Made by a program: the position numbers and the translations under genes | Assembly (NCBI GenBank): GCA_963706755.1 | Contig: CAVPNH010000003.1 | Location: forward strand, 124,001-188,000 | Reading direction: 5' to 3' | DNA: 64,000 nt | Source of the DNA: RPQJ01 sp963706755 | GTDB taxonomy: Bacteria; Pseudomonadota; Gammaproteobacteria; Steroidobacterales; Steroidobacteraceae | In this document: piece by piece, positions 1 through 9,025 of the stretch | Layout: each line of letters opens with the position of its first letter | How positions within the stretch are numbered: the first letter of the stretch is position 1 | Notes under the pieces: model-generated | The model's input: the letters and a program-made list of their open reading frames with translations, nothing else | The model's database searches: none | Told to the model about the DNA's origin: nothing

Positions 1-834
1 GTCGTCGCACTGGATGCGCACGTACGACGGCTCGTCCTCGACCAGCCGGCCCTCGAACATGTTCACCGAGCCGATGAACTCCGCGACGAAACGGGAGCTC
101 GGGTACTCGTAGATTTCGCTCGGCGTGCCGACCTGCACGATCTCGCCGTGGTTCATGAGGCCGATGCGGCTCGACAGCGTCATCGCCTCTTCCTGGTCGT
201 GGGTCACGACGACGAACGTGACGCCCAGCGTTTCCTGGATGTTGATGAGCTCGAACTGCGTGTGCTCGCGCAGCTTCTTGTCGAGCGCCGCGAGCGGCTC
301 GTCGAGCAGCAGCAGCTTCGGCTTCTTGACCAGCGAACGGGCGAGCGCCACGCGCTGCCGCTGGCCGCCGGACAACTGGTGCGGCTTGCGCTTGGCGAAC
401 TGCCCGAGCTTGACGAGCTCGAGCATCTCCGTGACGCGGCGCGCGATCTCGGACTTCGCCAGGCCCTCCTGCTTCAGCCCGAACGCGACGTTCTGCTCCA
501 CCGTCATGTGCGGGAAGATCGCGTACGACTGGAACATCATGTTGACCGGCCGCTCGTAGGGCGGGATGGCCGTCATGTCCACGCCGTCGATGAAGATGCG
601 GCCCGCCGTCGGCCGCTCGAAGCCCGCAAGCATCCTGAGCAGCGTCGTCTTGCCGCAGCCCGAGGCGCCGAGCAGGCAGAAGATCTCCTTCTTGTAGATG
701 TCGAGCGTGACGTCGTCGACGGCGACGAAGTCGCCGAACTTCTTCGTCACCTTCTCGATGCGCACGTAGGGCTTCGCATCGGGATCGGTCCACGGCTCGA
801 ACTTCTGCTGGGTCGCGCGGGGTGAGGTGGCCAT
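1..834 (-). CDS. potG: Polyamine ABC transporter ATP-binding protein (3' end missing)
   Basis: ATPase of a spermidine/putrescine importer; it would power the permease pair (PotH/PotI) from the cytoplasmic face. The 278 visible residues carry Walker A GASGCGKTT (about 56-64), the Q-loop in MMFQSYAIFPHM (about 99-110), signature LSGGQRQRV (about 154-162), Walker B LLLLDEP (about 174-180) and the H-loop histidine (about 212). These are all the ABC ATPase motifs. The gene runs off the left edge, so the C-terminal TOBE-type domain and the permeases lie outside the window. The start is the ATG at 834. It lies downstream of potF on the same strand, which supports a polyamine role; PotA-type specificity for spermidine cannot be excluded. 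Confidence 0.9.
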   Translation of the reverse strand, partial: MATSPRATQQKFEPWTDPDAKPYVRIEKVTKKFGDFVAVDDVTLDIYKKEIFCLLGASGCGKTTLLRMLAGFERPTAGRIFIDGVDMTAIPPYERPVNMMFQSYAIFPHMTVEQNVAFGLKQEGLAKSEIARRVTEMLELVKLGQFAKRKPHQLSGGQRQRVALARSLVKKPKLLLLDEPLAALDKKLREHTQFELINIQETLGVTFVVVTHDQEEAMTLSSRIGLMNHGEIVQVGTPSEIYEYPSSRFVAEFIGSVNMFEGRLVEDEPSYVRIQCDD

Positions 835-904
835 GGGATCTCGTCGTTACGTGACGTAGCGTTTATAGCCCAGCCGACGACCAATGGGTAGGCCGGAAAC
901 GAGG

Positions 905-938
905 CGGGGCGGCCGGAGGAATGCCCCCGACCGCCCCG
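905..938 (-). terminator. Intercistronic hairpin between potF and potG
   Basis: GC-rich inverted repeat (arms CGGGGCGG at 905-912 and CCGCCCCG at 931-938, extended inward by GGAGG/CCCCC with one mismatch). It lies just after the potF stop and before the potG start. No clear T tract follows on the minus strand, so it is more likely a partial terminator or mRNA-stabilising hairpin than a full stop. Such hairpins often keep the binding protein expressed above the ATPase; that role here is inferred. Confidence 0.45.
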
Positions 939-963
939 CGGTCCAACCAGGCCCCGGTGAGGC

Positions 964-2109
964 TTACTTGCCGGTCGTGAAGCGCGTCCAGGTGCGGTTC
1001 AGGAGCCGCGTGAAATCGGGGGACCGTGCCAGGTTCGGGAACAGCTTGGCCATGGTCTCGGGTGGCGGATAGACGCCCGGGTCGTCGCGGACCGCGGGAT
1101 CCAGCAGCGCCACCGATGCGGCATTGCCGTTCGCGTAGTGCACCAGGTTCGAGTTCGCGGCCGCCACCTCGGGCCTCATCATGTAGTTGATGAAGGCATG
1201 GGCGTTGTCCGGGTGCGGCGCATCCGCCGGGATCGCGTAGTTGTCGAACCAGATGATGGTGCCATCCTTCGGAACGCTGAGCGCGATCTCGACTCCCTGA
1301 CCGGCGTCGATGGCGCGCTGCTTGGCCATGAGGATGTCACCGCTCCAGCCGAGCACGACGCACAGCTCGCCGTTGGCGAGCGAGTCGATGTACTGGGAGC
1401 TGTGGATCATGCGGATGTAGGGACGGATCTTCATCAGCAGGTCTTCAGCCAGCTTCAGGTCGTCCGGGTTCTCGCTGTTCGGATCCTTGCCGAGGTAGGC
1501 AAGCGCGACGCCGACGACCTCATCCGGCGCGTCGAGGACGGAAATGCCGCAGTCCTTGAATTTGGCCGCCCACTTCGGATCGAAGAGCAGGGTCCAGCTG
1601 TCCACCGGCGCCTTGGGATCGATCGCCTGGACTTTCTTGACGTTGTAGCCGATGCCGTCCGTGCCCCACATGTGGTTCACGGCGTACTGGTTGCCCGGAT
1701 CGTGCCGCTCGAGCCGCTGCAGGATGTTCGGGTCGAGGTTCTTCCAGTTCGGCAGCTTGGATCGGTCGAGCTTGCGGAACACGCCGGCCTTGATCTGAAT
1801 TTCGAGGAACGAGGCCGACGGAACCACGACGTCATAGCCCGTGTTGCCCGCGAGGAGCTTGGTCTGCAGCACCTCGTTGTTGTCGAAAACGTCGTAGTTG
1901 ACCTTGATGCCGGTTTCCTTTGTGAAGGCCTTCAGCATCTCCGGGTCGATGTAGTCCGACCAGTTGTAGACATTGACCACCTTCTCCTCGGCAGGAGCGG
2001 CGGCCGGAGCCTGCGCGGAAGCGGCCGGAGCCTCTTCCTTCTTGCCGCAACCCGCGAGCGCGATCGTGGCGGCCAGGCCGACGAGCCCGGCGCGGATGGT
2101 GAGTTTCAT
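964..2109 (-). CDS. potF: Putrescine-binding periplasmic lipoprotein
   Basis: Substrate-binding protein of the PotFGHI-type polyamine importer. The 381-residue protein starts with a lipoprotein signal peptide ending in lipobox LAGC (Cys21), followed by an Ala/Pro-rich linker, so it is probably membrane-tethered instead of freely periplasmic like the E. coli protein. The mature part begins with the VVNVYNWSDYIDPEML segment typical of PotD/PotF and keeps the W-G-T-D-G-I-G-Y-N region that lines the polyamine pocket. It precedes potG and sits beside putrescine-degrading genes, which favours putrescine as ligand. A promoter candidate lies 66-94 bases upstream of the ATG. Confidence 0.93.
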   Translation of the reverse strand: MKLTIRAGLVGLAATIALAGCGKKEEAPAASAQAPAAAPAEEKVVNVYNWSDYIDPEMLKAFTKETGIKVNYDVFDNNEVLQTKLLAGNTGYDVVVPSASFLEIQIKAGVFRKLDRSKLPNWKNLDPNILQRLERHDPGNQYAVNHMWGTDGIGYNVKKVQAIDPKAPVDSWTLLFDPKWAAKFKDCGISVLDAPDEVVGVALAYLGKDPNSENPDDLKLAEDLLMKIRPYIRMIHSSQYIDSLANGELCVVLGWSGDILMAKQRAIDAGQGVEIALSVPKDGTIIWFDNYAIPADAPHPDNAHAFINYMMRPEVAAANSNLVHYANGNAASVALLDPAVRDDPGVYPPPETMAKLFPNLARSPDFTRLLNRTWTRFTTGK

Positions 2110-2174
2110 CGTGGCATTACCCCGTGTTGACGATGTACATGGGAGCTGCCCGCGGGCCTGCCCCCTTCAAGCCA

Positions 2175-2203
2175 TGTATAGCGCACCGGCAGGGTCAGGA
2201 CAA
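2175..2203 (-). promoter_or_regulatory. Sigma-70-type promoter candidate for potF
   Basis: On the minus strand TTGTCC (2203-2198) and TATACA (2180-2175) are separated by 17 bases, close to the sigma-70 consensus. They lie 66-94 bases upstream of the potF start, in the gap after the aminotransferase gene. This would allow potFG to be transcribed independently of the upstream catabolic genes. Read by eye only. Confidence 0.5.
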
Positions 2204-2239
2204 GGAATCGACCGCCACCGGATGCCCCCCGGGACGAGC

Positions 2240-3643
2240 CTACAGCCGGCCCTCGGTCCGGCAGCGCGCCAGCGTCAGGTCCAGGCAGCGCCAGGCCTTC
2301 TCGGCGAGTTCGTCAATCTGCTCGCGGCTGATCACGAGCGGCGGCGCGATGATCATGGTGTCGCGCACCGCCCGCATGATGAGGCCGTTCTGGAAGCAGA
2401 AGTCCCGGCAGATCCCGCCCACCTCGCCGCGCTTGTCGAAGAACCCCCGGCTGCGCTTGTCGCGGACGAGTTCGAGCGCCCCGATCAGGCCGATCGAGCG
2501 CGCCTCGCCCACCAGGGGATGCTGCGCAATCTCCCGCCACTTCGCAGCGAGGTAGGGCCCGGTCTCGTCGCGGGTGCGCAGCACGAGGTTCTCCTGCTGG
2601 ATGATGGAGAGGTTCACGCTCGCCACGGCGCAGGCCACCGGGTGGCCGGAATACGTGTAGCCGTGGGCGAACTCACCGCCCTTCTCGATCAGCACGTCCG
2701 CGATGCGGTCGGCGACCATTACCCCGCCGATCGGCAGGTAGCCCGAGGACAGCCCCTTGGCGATGGTCATGAGGTCCGGCCGGATCCCGTACAGGTTGCT
2801 GCCGAACCAGTGCCCGGTGCGGCCGAAACCGCAGATCACCTCGTCGGCGACGAGCAGGATCCCGTGGCGGTCGCAGATGCGCTGGATCTCGGGCCAGTAG
2901 GTGTCGGGGGGAATGATCACGCCGCCCGCCCCCTGGATCGGCTCGCCGATGAAGGCCGCCACCCGGTGCGCGCCGAGTTCCTCGATCTTTCGTTCCAGCT
3001 CACGCGCCGCCTTGAGACCGAACTCCGCCGGCGACAGGTCGCCGCCCTCCCCGTACCAGTACGGCTGGCAGATGTGGACGATGTCCGGGATCGGCAGGCC
3101 GCCCTGCTCGTGCATGAAGGCCATGCCGCCCAGGCTCGCCCCGGCCATGGTGCTGCCGTGGTAGGCGTTCTGCCGGCTGATGATGACCTTGCGCTCGGGT
3201 TGCCCCATCAGGTCCCAGTAGCGGCGCACGAGGCGCACGACGGTGTCGTTGCCCTCGGAGCCCGAGCCCGTGAAGAACACCCGGTTGAACTGGGGCGGCG
3301 TCAGGTCCACGAGCTGCTTCGCGAGCTCGATCGCCGGCGGATGGGCCGTCTGGAAGAAGCTGTTGTAGTACGGCAGCTCGAGCAGCTGGCGATAGGCCGC
3401 CTCGGCGAGTTCGCGCCGGCCGTAACCCACGTTCACGCACCACAGGCCCGCCATGCCGTCGAGGATGCGGTTCCCTTCGGAGTCGTAGAGGTACACGCCC
3501 TCCGCCCTCACGATCACCCGCGCGCCCTTGGCGTGCAGGAACTTGTAGTCCGTGAACGGGTGCAGGTAGTGCTGGCGGTCGAGTTCCTGCCAGGCAGCGG
3601 TGGTACGGTCGGCGACGTAGGGGGCTGAGGTGCGGGTGGGCAT
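2240..3643 (-). CDS. spuC: Class III aminotransferase, putrescine:pyruvate type
   Basis: PLP-dependent omega-aminotransferase of 467 residues that probably moves the terminal amino group of putrescine (or another polyamine) to pyruvate, giving 4-aminobutyraldehyde. The fold-type I signatures are present: GSGSEGNDTVVRLVRRYW for phosphate and cofactor binding, the ADEVICGFGRTG segment with the PLP-contacting aspartate, and Schiff-base lysine K296 in TIAKGLSSG. It closely follows the glutamine-synthetase-like gene and precedes potF, matching spu/puu loci of pseudomonads. The symbol rests on family resemblance plus context; activity on other omega-amines is possible. Confidence 0.82.
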   Translation of the reverse strand: MPTRTSAPYVADRTTAAWQELDRQHYLHPFTDYKFLHAKGARVIVRAEGVYLYDSEGNRILDGMAGLWCVNVGYGRRELAEAAYRQLLELPYYNSFFQTAHPPAIELAKQLVDLTPPQFNRVFFTGSGSEGNDTVVRLVRRYWDLMGQPERKVIISRQNAYHGSTMAGASLGGMAFMHEQGGLPIPDIVHICQPYWYGEGGDLSPAEFGLKAARELERKIEELGAHRVAAFIGEPIQGAGGVIIPPDTYWPEIQRICDRHGILLVADEVICGFGRTGHWFGSNLYGIRPDLMTIAKGLSSGYLPIGGVMVADRIADVLIEKGGEFAHGYTYSGHPVACAVASVNLSIIQQENLVLRTRDETGPYLAAKWREIAQHPLVGEARSIGLIGALELVRDKRSRGFFDKRGEVGGICRDFCFQNGLIMRAVRDTMIIAPPLVISREQIDELAEKAWRCLDLTLARCRTEGRL

Positions 3644-3656
3644 GGGTTTAGAGAAA

Positions 3657-3684
3657 GCTGTTAGTGACTGGCGGTTAGCCTAGA
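3657..3684. repeat. Heptamer repeat block A
   Basis: Imperfect 7-bp repeats GCTGTTA, GTGACTG, GCGGTTA, GCCTAGA lie between the aminotransferase start and the stop codon of the upstream ligase gene. The last unit contains the stop. Related blocks occur at 19953-19980 and 50543-50563, again next to stop codons. Confidence 0.5.
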
Positions 3685-5017
3685 CGTTCAGCAGCAGGTG
3701 CTCCCGCTCCCACGAGCTGATCACCTGCAGGAACGTGTCGAGCTCGCTCTCCTTGACGGCCGTGTAGGCCAGCACGAAGCGCTCGCCCAGCAGGTCGATC
3801 AACTGACGGCAGTCGCGGAGCAGGCGTACGGACTCCTCCAGGCTGCGCGGCAGGCCGAACGGCAGGTCGTAAGCACTGCCGGACACCGGCTCCGACGGCT
3901 TCAGCCCCTCGATCATGCCGAGGTAGCCGCAGGCGAGCGAGGCCGCGAGCGCGAGGTAGGGATTCGCGTCCGCGCCGGCGAGCCGATTCTCGACGCGCCG
4001 GTTCTCGGCGTTGGAGATCGGCACGCGCAGCCCCGCGGTGCGGTTGTCGTAGCCCCACTGCGTATTGATGGGCGCGAGATGCCCCAGGATGACGCGGCGG
4101 AACGCGTTCACGTTTGGCGCGAACAGCGCCATCGCCGAGGGCAGGTACTTCTGCAGCCCGGCGATGTGGGAGAAGAAGAGCTGGCTCGGGTTTCCATCCT
4201 TGTCGCTGAACACGTTCTTGCCGGTCTTCGAGTCCACGATGCTCTGGTGGATGTGCATGGCGCTGCCGGGTTCGCGCGCCATCGGCTTCGACATGAACGT
4301 CGCGTACATCTTGTGGCGGAACGCCGCCTCGCGCGCCGTGCGCTTGAACATGAACACCTGGTCCGCGAGCGACATCGCGTCGCCATGGATCAGGTTGATC
4401 TCCATCTGCGCCGCGCCGTCCTCGTGGATCAGCGTGTCGATCTCGATCTCCTGCGCCTCGCAGAAAGCATAGACGTCGTCGAACAGCGGGTCGAACTCGT
4501 TCACCGCCGCGATGCTGTAGGACTGGCGGCCGATCTCCGGGCGGCCCGAGCGGCCGACCGGCGGCTTCAGCGGATAGTCGGAGTCGATGTTCGGCTCGAC
4601 CAGGTAGAACTCGAGTTCCGGCGCGACGATCGGCTTCCAGCCCTTCTGCGCGTACAGGTCGAGGATGTGCCTGAGCACGTAGCGCGGCGCCATCGTGACC
4701 GGGCGGCCGTCGTGATAGAAGCTGTCGTGAATGACCTGTGCGGTCGGCTCCGCGGCCCAGGGCACGACGCGCGTCGTGGCCGGGTCGGCCTTCAGCACGA
4801 TGTCGATCTCCGACGGGCTGATCGCGCGGTCGTCCTCCGGGTACTCGCCGGTGACCGTCTGCAGGAAGATGCTCTCGGGCATGCGCATGCCCTCGTCCTC
4901 CGCGAACTTCACCGCCGGCATCACCTTGCCGCGGGCGATGCCCGCCATGTCCGGCACGATGGCCTCGACCTCCGAAATGCCGTGTTCCTTGAAGAATTGC
5001 TGGATGGGCGTGCTCAT
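3680..5017 (-). CDS. puuA: Gamma-glutamylputrescine synthetase (glutamine synthetase family)
   Basis: Ligase of the glutamine synthetase superfamily, expected to join glutamate to putrescine with ATP as the first step of the Puu pathway. At 445 residues it has the family length. Motifs read by eye include ELEFYLVEPN and QMEINLIHGD (metal-binding glutamates), the HIHQSIVD histidine region and NRRVENRLAGADANPYLALA near the C-terminus. I chose the ATG at 5017: it is preceded by AAGGAAG and overlaps the puuD stop as ATGA, while the longer reading frame only adds a poor basic extension. It is co-transcribed with puuD (upstream) and the aminotransferase (downstream). A paralogue lies at 6013. Confidence 0.87.
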   Translation of the reverse strand: MSTPIQQFFKEHGISEVEAIVPDMAGIARGKVMPAVKFAEDEGMRMPESIFLQTVTGEYPEDDRAISPSEIDIVLKADPATTRVVPWAAEPTAQVIHDSFYHDGRPVTMAPRYVLRHILDLYAQKGWKPIVAPELEFYLVEPNIDSDYPLKPPVGRSGRPEIGRQSYSIAAVNEFDPLFDDVYAFCEAQEIEIDTLIHEDGAAQMEINLIHGDAMSLADQVFMFKRTAREAAFRHKMYATFMSKPMAREPGSAMHIHQSIVDSKTGKNVFSDKDGNPSQLFFSHIAGLQKYLPSAMALFAPNVNAFRRVILGHLAPINTQWGYDNRTAGLRVPISNAENRRVENRLAGADANPYLALAASLACGYLGMIEGLKPSEPVSGSAYDLPFGLPRSLEESVRLLRDCRQLIDLLGERFVLAYTAVKESELDTFLQVISSWEREHLLLNV

Positions 5018-5775
5018 GATCGACTTCCTTTTGCGTGTTCCCGCGCCGCCCTTCCAAAGGCGGCGAACAGGGCCCGCGAGAACGGGTTTTTCATCACCTG
5101 CCACTCGGGGTGCCACTGCACCGCGAGCGCGAATCCTGGGGCGGAACTCACCCTGAAGCCCTCGATGAGGCCGTCCGGGGCGCGCGCCTCGACTTCGAGG
5201 CCGGCCCCGAGCCGCTCGACCCCCTGGGAGTGGAGCGAGTTCACCATGACGCGGTCGGCGCCGGCCACGCCGCGCAGGACCCCGCCCGGCACGAGTTCCA
5301 CCTCGTGCACCGGCGCGTACTGCACTTCGAGCGGCGCCTTCTTGTCCTCCCGGTGGTCGCTCTTGCCGGGCACGTCCTGCACCTTCTGCCAGAGCGTGCC
5401 GCCGTAAGCGACATTCATCTCCTGGAACCCGCGACAGATCGCGAAGAGCGGCATTCCGGACGCCACGACGCGCGGGATCATCGGCAGCGTGGTCGCGTCG
5501 CGGTGCGGATCGTGCATCGTGCCCGGATCGCTCTCGGTCCCGGCGTAGTGGTGCGGCTCGACGTTCGACGGGCTGCCCGTGAGCATGATGCCGTCCACGC
5601 CGGCCATGATCGCGTCGAAATCCACCTCGTCGCCCAGCGACGGAATCAACACGGGCACCGCGTCGGCGGCGTCCGCAACGGCGCGAATGTACTTCTCCCC
5701 GACGCAGTGGAAGGGGTGGGGCCCGAGGATCCGGCGATCCGCGGGAATGCCGATCAATGGTTTGCGCTCAGCCAC
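5014..5775 (-). CDS. puuD: Gamma-glutamyl-GABA hydrolase
   Basis: Class I glutamine-amidotransferase-like hydrolase that releases GABA and glutamate from gamma-glutamyl-GABA, the last step of the Puu route. The nucleophile lies in the elbow FAICRGFQEMN (C114), and the histidine-glutamate pair is in QWHPEW (H222, E224), so the catalytic triad is complete. The likely start is a GTG at 5775 (product begins MAERKPLIGIPAD, 253 residues); the in-frame ATG at 5868 would add an N-terminus unlike the family. Its stop overlaps the puuA start as ATGA. It is the first gene of the minus-strand unit and diverges from the second ligase gene. Confidence 0.88.
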   Translation of the reverse strand: MAERKPLIGIPADRRILGPHPFHCVGEKYIRAVADAADAVPVLIPSLGDEVDFDAIMAGVDGIMLTGSPSNVEPHHYAGTESDPGTMHDPHRDATTLPMIPRVVASGMPLFAICRGFQEMNVAYGGTLWQKVQDVPGKSDHREDKKAPLEVQYAPVHEVELVPGGVLRGVAGADRVMVNSLHSQGVERLGAGLEVEARAPDGLIEGFRVSSAPGFALAVQWHPEWQVMKNPFSRALFAAFGRAAREHAKGSRS

Positions 5776-5930
5776 GTTTAATATCCTAGACAGCCCGATC
5801 TGGACCGCCGGACGAGTGCATTCCAGATTAAACCACAGCCCCGGGGTGATCGTCGCCAAGCACCGCAAAAAAGATACTAATAATCATGCGGAACATTGGG
5901 TTGCGTGCCTCTTGCAACGTCGAGTCGAGC

Positions 5931-5960
5931 TTGCCCGCCCGGGTCCGCTGAGGCTATGCT
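5931..5960 (+). promoter_or_regulatory. Promoter candidate for the second glutamate-polyamine ligase
   Basis: TTGCCC (5931-5936) and TATGCT (5955-5960) with an 18-base spacer sit in the 237-base divergent region between puuD and the plus-strand ligase, about 53 bases before the ATG at 6013. An SD-like GGGGGT directly precedes that ATG. The divergent region is the natural site for a polyamine-responsive repressor, but I could not recognise an operator by eye. Confidence 0.45.
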
Positions 5961-6012
5961 CGGTCGCGGGGCGCGGGCACACCGTCGCTAAATCCTAAAC
6001 AATGGGGGTCCC

Positions 6013-7383
6013 ATGCCGCAGTTCGCGGAATTCGAGCAGGCGCGTGCCTGGCTCACGAGGCATCCGCAGGTGCGCGCCGTCGACCTGCTGCTGCCGGACC
6101 TCATGGGGATCCCGCGCGGCAAGCGCGTGACGGTCGCCGAGCTCGAAGGCGTGCATCGCAACGGGCTGTTCCTGCCCGCGTCCATGTTCGCACTGGACGT
6201 GCTCGGCGGGACGGTGCAGGCCACGGGCCTCGGATTCGACGAGGGCGACGCAGACCGCGTCTGCCTGCCGCTGCCGGGCTCGCTTGCGACCGTACCCTGG
6301 CTCGGCGACGAGATCGCGCAGATGCAGGTCGCGATGTACGAGCACGACCGCACGCCGTTCTTCGGTGACCCACGGCACGTCCTAGAGGGCGTGCTCTCCC
6401 GCTTCGCGCAGCTGGGCCTGCGCCCGGTCATGGCGGTAGAACTCGAGTTCTACTTCGTCGATCGCGAGCGCACGCCCGAAGGCCACGCGCAGCCGCCGCG
6501 GCAACCGCTGTCCGGCCGCCGCGAGCACAAGACGCAGATCAACTCGATGGCGGACCTCGACGAGTACTCCGCGGTGATCGCGGCCATCGACGACGCGGCG
6601 CGGGCGCAGGAACTGCCCACCGGAACCGTGCTCGCCGAGTACGGCCCCGGGCAGTTCGAGGTCAACCTGCACCACGTGGACGACGCCCTCCTCGCCTGCG
6701 ACCACGCGATCCGCCTGAAGCGCATGGTCAAGGGCGTGGCGCTGCGCCACGGCATGGACGCGACCTTCATGCCGAAGCCCTATCGCGACCACGCGGGCAG
6801 CGGCGCACACCTGCACGTGAGCCTGGTGGATGCGGACGGCCGCAACATCTTCGCCGCCGACGATCCTGCCGGCAGCCTGGCACTGCGCCACGCCATCGGC
6901 GGGCTCGCCGCGACGATCAACGACGCGATGGCGGTCTGCGCGCCGACCGCGAATTCCTATCGGCGCTTCCAGCCCGAAGCCTATGTGCCGCTCAACCCGA
7001 GCTGGTCGGTGAACAACCGGGGCGTGGCATTCCGCGTTCCCGCCGGTCCGCCTGCGAGCCGCCGGGTCGAGCACAGGGTCGCCGGGGCCGAGGCGAATCC
7101 CTACCTGCTGGCGGCGATGGTCCTCGCCGGAATGCACCTCGGCATCACTTCGAGGCTCGACCCCGGACCGGTGCTCGCGGGCAACGCCTACCGCGACACG
7201 ACGCCGACGATCCCGCTCTCCTGGCCCGAGGCGCTCGCGGTGTTCGAGCGCAGCGGCTTCGCGCGCGACTACCTCGGCGAGCGCTTTGCGCACCTGTACG
7301 CCCAGACGCGGCGCGGCGAGATGCAGGACTTCAGCTCCTACGTCTCAGCGCTCGAGTATTCCTGGTACCTGACGACGAGCTGA
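6013..7383 (+). CDS. Glutamine synthetase family protein, second gamma-glutamyl-polyamine ligase
   Basis: A 456-residue paralogue of the puuA product, oriented the other way. It carries the same signatures: VELEFYFVDRER, the FEVNLHHVDD metal-site strand, GSGAHLHVSLVD, and SRRVEHRVAGAEANPYLLAA. It differs throughout in sequence and may act on a different amine (spermidine, cadaverine or another diamine) or serve as an alternative gamma-glutamylputrescine synthetase. It is followed after 3 bases by a puuB-type oxidase, so ligase and oxidase form a two-gene unit. True glutamine synthetase (GlnA) is unlikely because of the context. Substrate is inferred. Confidence 0.82.
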   Translation: MPQFAEFEQARAWLTRHPQVRAVDLLLPDLMGIPRGKRVTVAELEGVHRNGLFLPASMFALDVLGGTVQATGLGFDEGDADRVCLPLPGSLATVPWLGDEIAQMQVAMYEHDRTPFFGDPRHVLEGVLSRFAQLGLRPVMAVELEFYFVDRERTPEGHAQPPRQPLSGRREHKTQINSMADLDEYSAVIAAIDDAARAQELPTGTVLAEYGPGQFEVNLHHVDDALLACDHAIRLKRMVKGVALRHGMDATFMPKPYRDHAGSGAHLHVSLVDADGRNIFAADDPAGSLALRHAIGGLAATINDAMAVCAPTANSYRRFQPEAYVPLNPSWSVNNRGVAFRVPAGPPASRRVEHRVAGAEANPYLLAAMVLAGMHLGITSRLDPGPVLAGNAYRDTTPTIPLSWPEALAVFERSGFARDYLGERFAHLYAQTRRGEMQDFSSYVSALEYSWYLTTS

Positions 7384-7386
7384 GCC

Positions 7387-8661
7387 ATGGAACACGTCCG
7401 CTCGTACTACGCGGCATCCGCCCACACTGCCCCGCCCCGCGAACCGCTGCGCGGCGACCTCCAGGCCGACGTGTGCGTCGTGGGCGGCGGCATTGCCGGC
7501 TGCTCGACCGCGCTCAACCTCGCCGAGCGCGGCTACAAGGTCGTCCTGCTCGAAGGACAGCGCATCGCGTGGGGCGCCTCGGGCCGCAGCGGCGGCCAGG
7601 CGATCGTCGGTTTCGCGGCCGGACAGGACAAGCTGGTCGCGCAGGTCGGCAGGGAAACCGCGCGGCGCATGTTCGACGTCTCCGTCGAGGCCCTCGACGA
7701 CCTGAAGGAGCGGGTCGCCCGGCACGCGATCGACTGCGACCTCAACTGGGGCCAGATGCACGCGGCAATCAAGCCCCGGCACGAGACCGAACTCAAGGCC
7801 TGGCTCGAGGAACTCGAGCGCGACTACGGCTACTCGTCGCTCACCTGGCTCGACCGCGGCAGGCTCCGCGAGGTGCTCGCGACCGATCGCTACATCGGCG
7901 GCCTGCTCGACTCGCGCAGCGGCCACCTGCACCCGCTCAACTACACGCTTGGTCTCGCGCGCGCCGCGGAAGCCGCCGGCGTGCGTATCTTCGAGGGCAG
8001 CCAGGTCACGCGACTCGATCACGGCGACACGGTGACCGTGACGACCGATGGCAGCACAGTTCGGGCAAGGCACGTCGCGCTCTGCTGCAACGCATATGTC
8101 GACGAAAAGGTATCGGCGAAACTGCGGGCACGGATCATGCCCGTGGGCACCTACATCGTCGCCACCGAGCGGCTGGGCGAAGCACGCATGACGGCACTGA
8201 TGCGCGACAACGTGGCCGTCGCCGACGTCAACTGGGTGCTGGATTATTTCCGCCGCTCGGCCGATCACCGCTTGCTCTTCGGCGGGCGCGTGAGCTACTC
8301 GGGCCTGGACCCGCTCCACACCGAGCGAGCCACCCGCGCAAGGATGCTCAAGGTCTTCCCGCAACTCGCGGACGTGAAGATCGAGTACGCGTGGGGTGGC
8401 CTCGTCGACATCACCATGAGCCGCGCGCCGGACTTCGGGCGCCTTGCGCCCAACGTCTACTACCTGCAGGGATTCTCGGGACACGGCATCGCACTCACCG
8501 GGATGGCGGGCAAGCTCGTTGCAAATGCGATCGCCGGACAGGCGGAGCGCTTCGACATGTTCTCGAAACTCGAGCACCGCAACTTCCCGGGCGGGCGGGC
8601 ACTGCGCACGCCGGCGCTGGTGCTCGCGATGCTGTGGTTCAGGCTGAAGGACCTGCTCTAG
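7387..8661 (+). CDS. puuB: Gamma-glutamylputrescine oxidoreductase (FAD-dependent)
   Basis: Amine oxidase of the DAO family, 424 residues, expected to oxidise gamma-glutamylputrescine to the aldehyde with release of ammonia and peroxide. The N-terminal Rossmann motif VCVVGGGIAGCSTALNLAERG followed by VVLLEG binds the ADP part of FAD. The C-terminal LQGFSGHGIALTGMAGKLVA segment is the second FAD contact of this family. It starts 3 bases after the ligase stop, so translation is probably coupled. Its stop overlaps the stop of the convergent queD gene through the sequence CTAG. The aldehyde dehydrogenase that should act next (PuuC) is not in the window. Confidence 0.87.
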   Translation: MEHVRSYYAASAHTAPPREPLRGDLQADVCVVGGGIAGCSTALNLAERGYKVVLLEGQRIAWGASGRSGGQAIVGFAAGQDKLVAQVGRETARRMFDVSVEALDDLKERVARHAIDCDLNWGQMHAAIKPRHETELKAWLEELERDYGYSSLTWLDRGRLREVLATDRYIGGLLDSRSGHLHPLNYTLGLARAAEAAGVRIFEGSQVTRLDHGDTVTVTTDGSTVRARHVALCCNAYVDEKVSAKLRARIMPVGTYIVATERLGEARMTALMRDNVAVADVNWVLDYFRRSADHRLLFGGRVSYSGLDPLHTERATRARMLKVFPQLADVKIEYAWGGLVDITMSRAPDFGRLAPNVYYLQGFSGHGIALTGMAGKLVANAIAGQAERFDMFSKLEHRNFPGGRALRTPALVLAMLWFRLKDLL

Positions 8662-9017
8662 TCAGTTCCCGCGTAGCTCGTCCCGCTGGTGCAGGTCTCG
8701 TGCACCACCACCCGCGAGAGCTGCGGCAACCGCGGCTCCAGTTCCCTCCAGATCCATCGCGCCAGGTTCTCGCTGGTCGGATTCTCGAGCCCCGGTACGT
8801 CATTCAGGTAACGGTGATCGAGACGCTGGAACAGCGGCTCGAAGGCCTCGCGCACGTCCGCGAAGTCCATTACCCACCCGAGGTGCGGATCGACGGGCCC
8901 GCCGACGTGAATCTCCACGCGAAAAGAGTGCCCGTGAACCCGCGCGCACTTGTGACCGGGCGGCACGTTCGGCAGCCGGTGCGCACTCTCCAGGGTGAAG
9001 GTCTTGAAGATGTCCAC
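8658..9017 (-). CDS. queD: 6-carboxy-tetrahydropterin synthase (QueD/PTPS family)
   Basis: Small zinc enzyme of 119 residues of the 6-pyruvoyl-tetrahydropterin synthase family, which forms 6-carboxy-tetrahydropterin on the way to queuosine. Zinc-ligand histidines are in LESAHRLP and VHGHSFRVEIH; the catalytic cysteine is in GHKCARVHGH, and the ENPTSENLARW segment near the C-terminus is diagnostic. The start is a GTG at 9017 (product begins MDIFKTFTLESAH), which gives the usual family length; the open frame continues upstream but reads into the preceding gene. It starts 8 bases after the rlmKL stop. A true PTPS of pterin synthesis is a less likely alternative. Confidence 0.85.
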   Translation of the reverse strand: MDIFKTFTLESAHRLPNVPPGHKCARVHGHSFRVEIHVGGPVDPHLGWVMDFADVREAFEPLFQRLDHRYLNDVPGLENPTSENLARWIWRELEPRLPQLSRVVVHETCTSGTSYAGTD

Positions 9018-9025
9018 TGATCCGT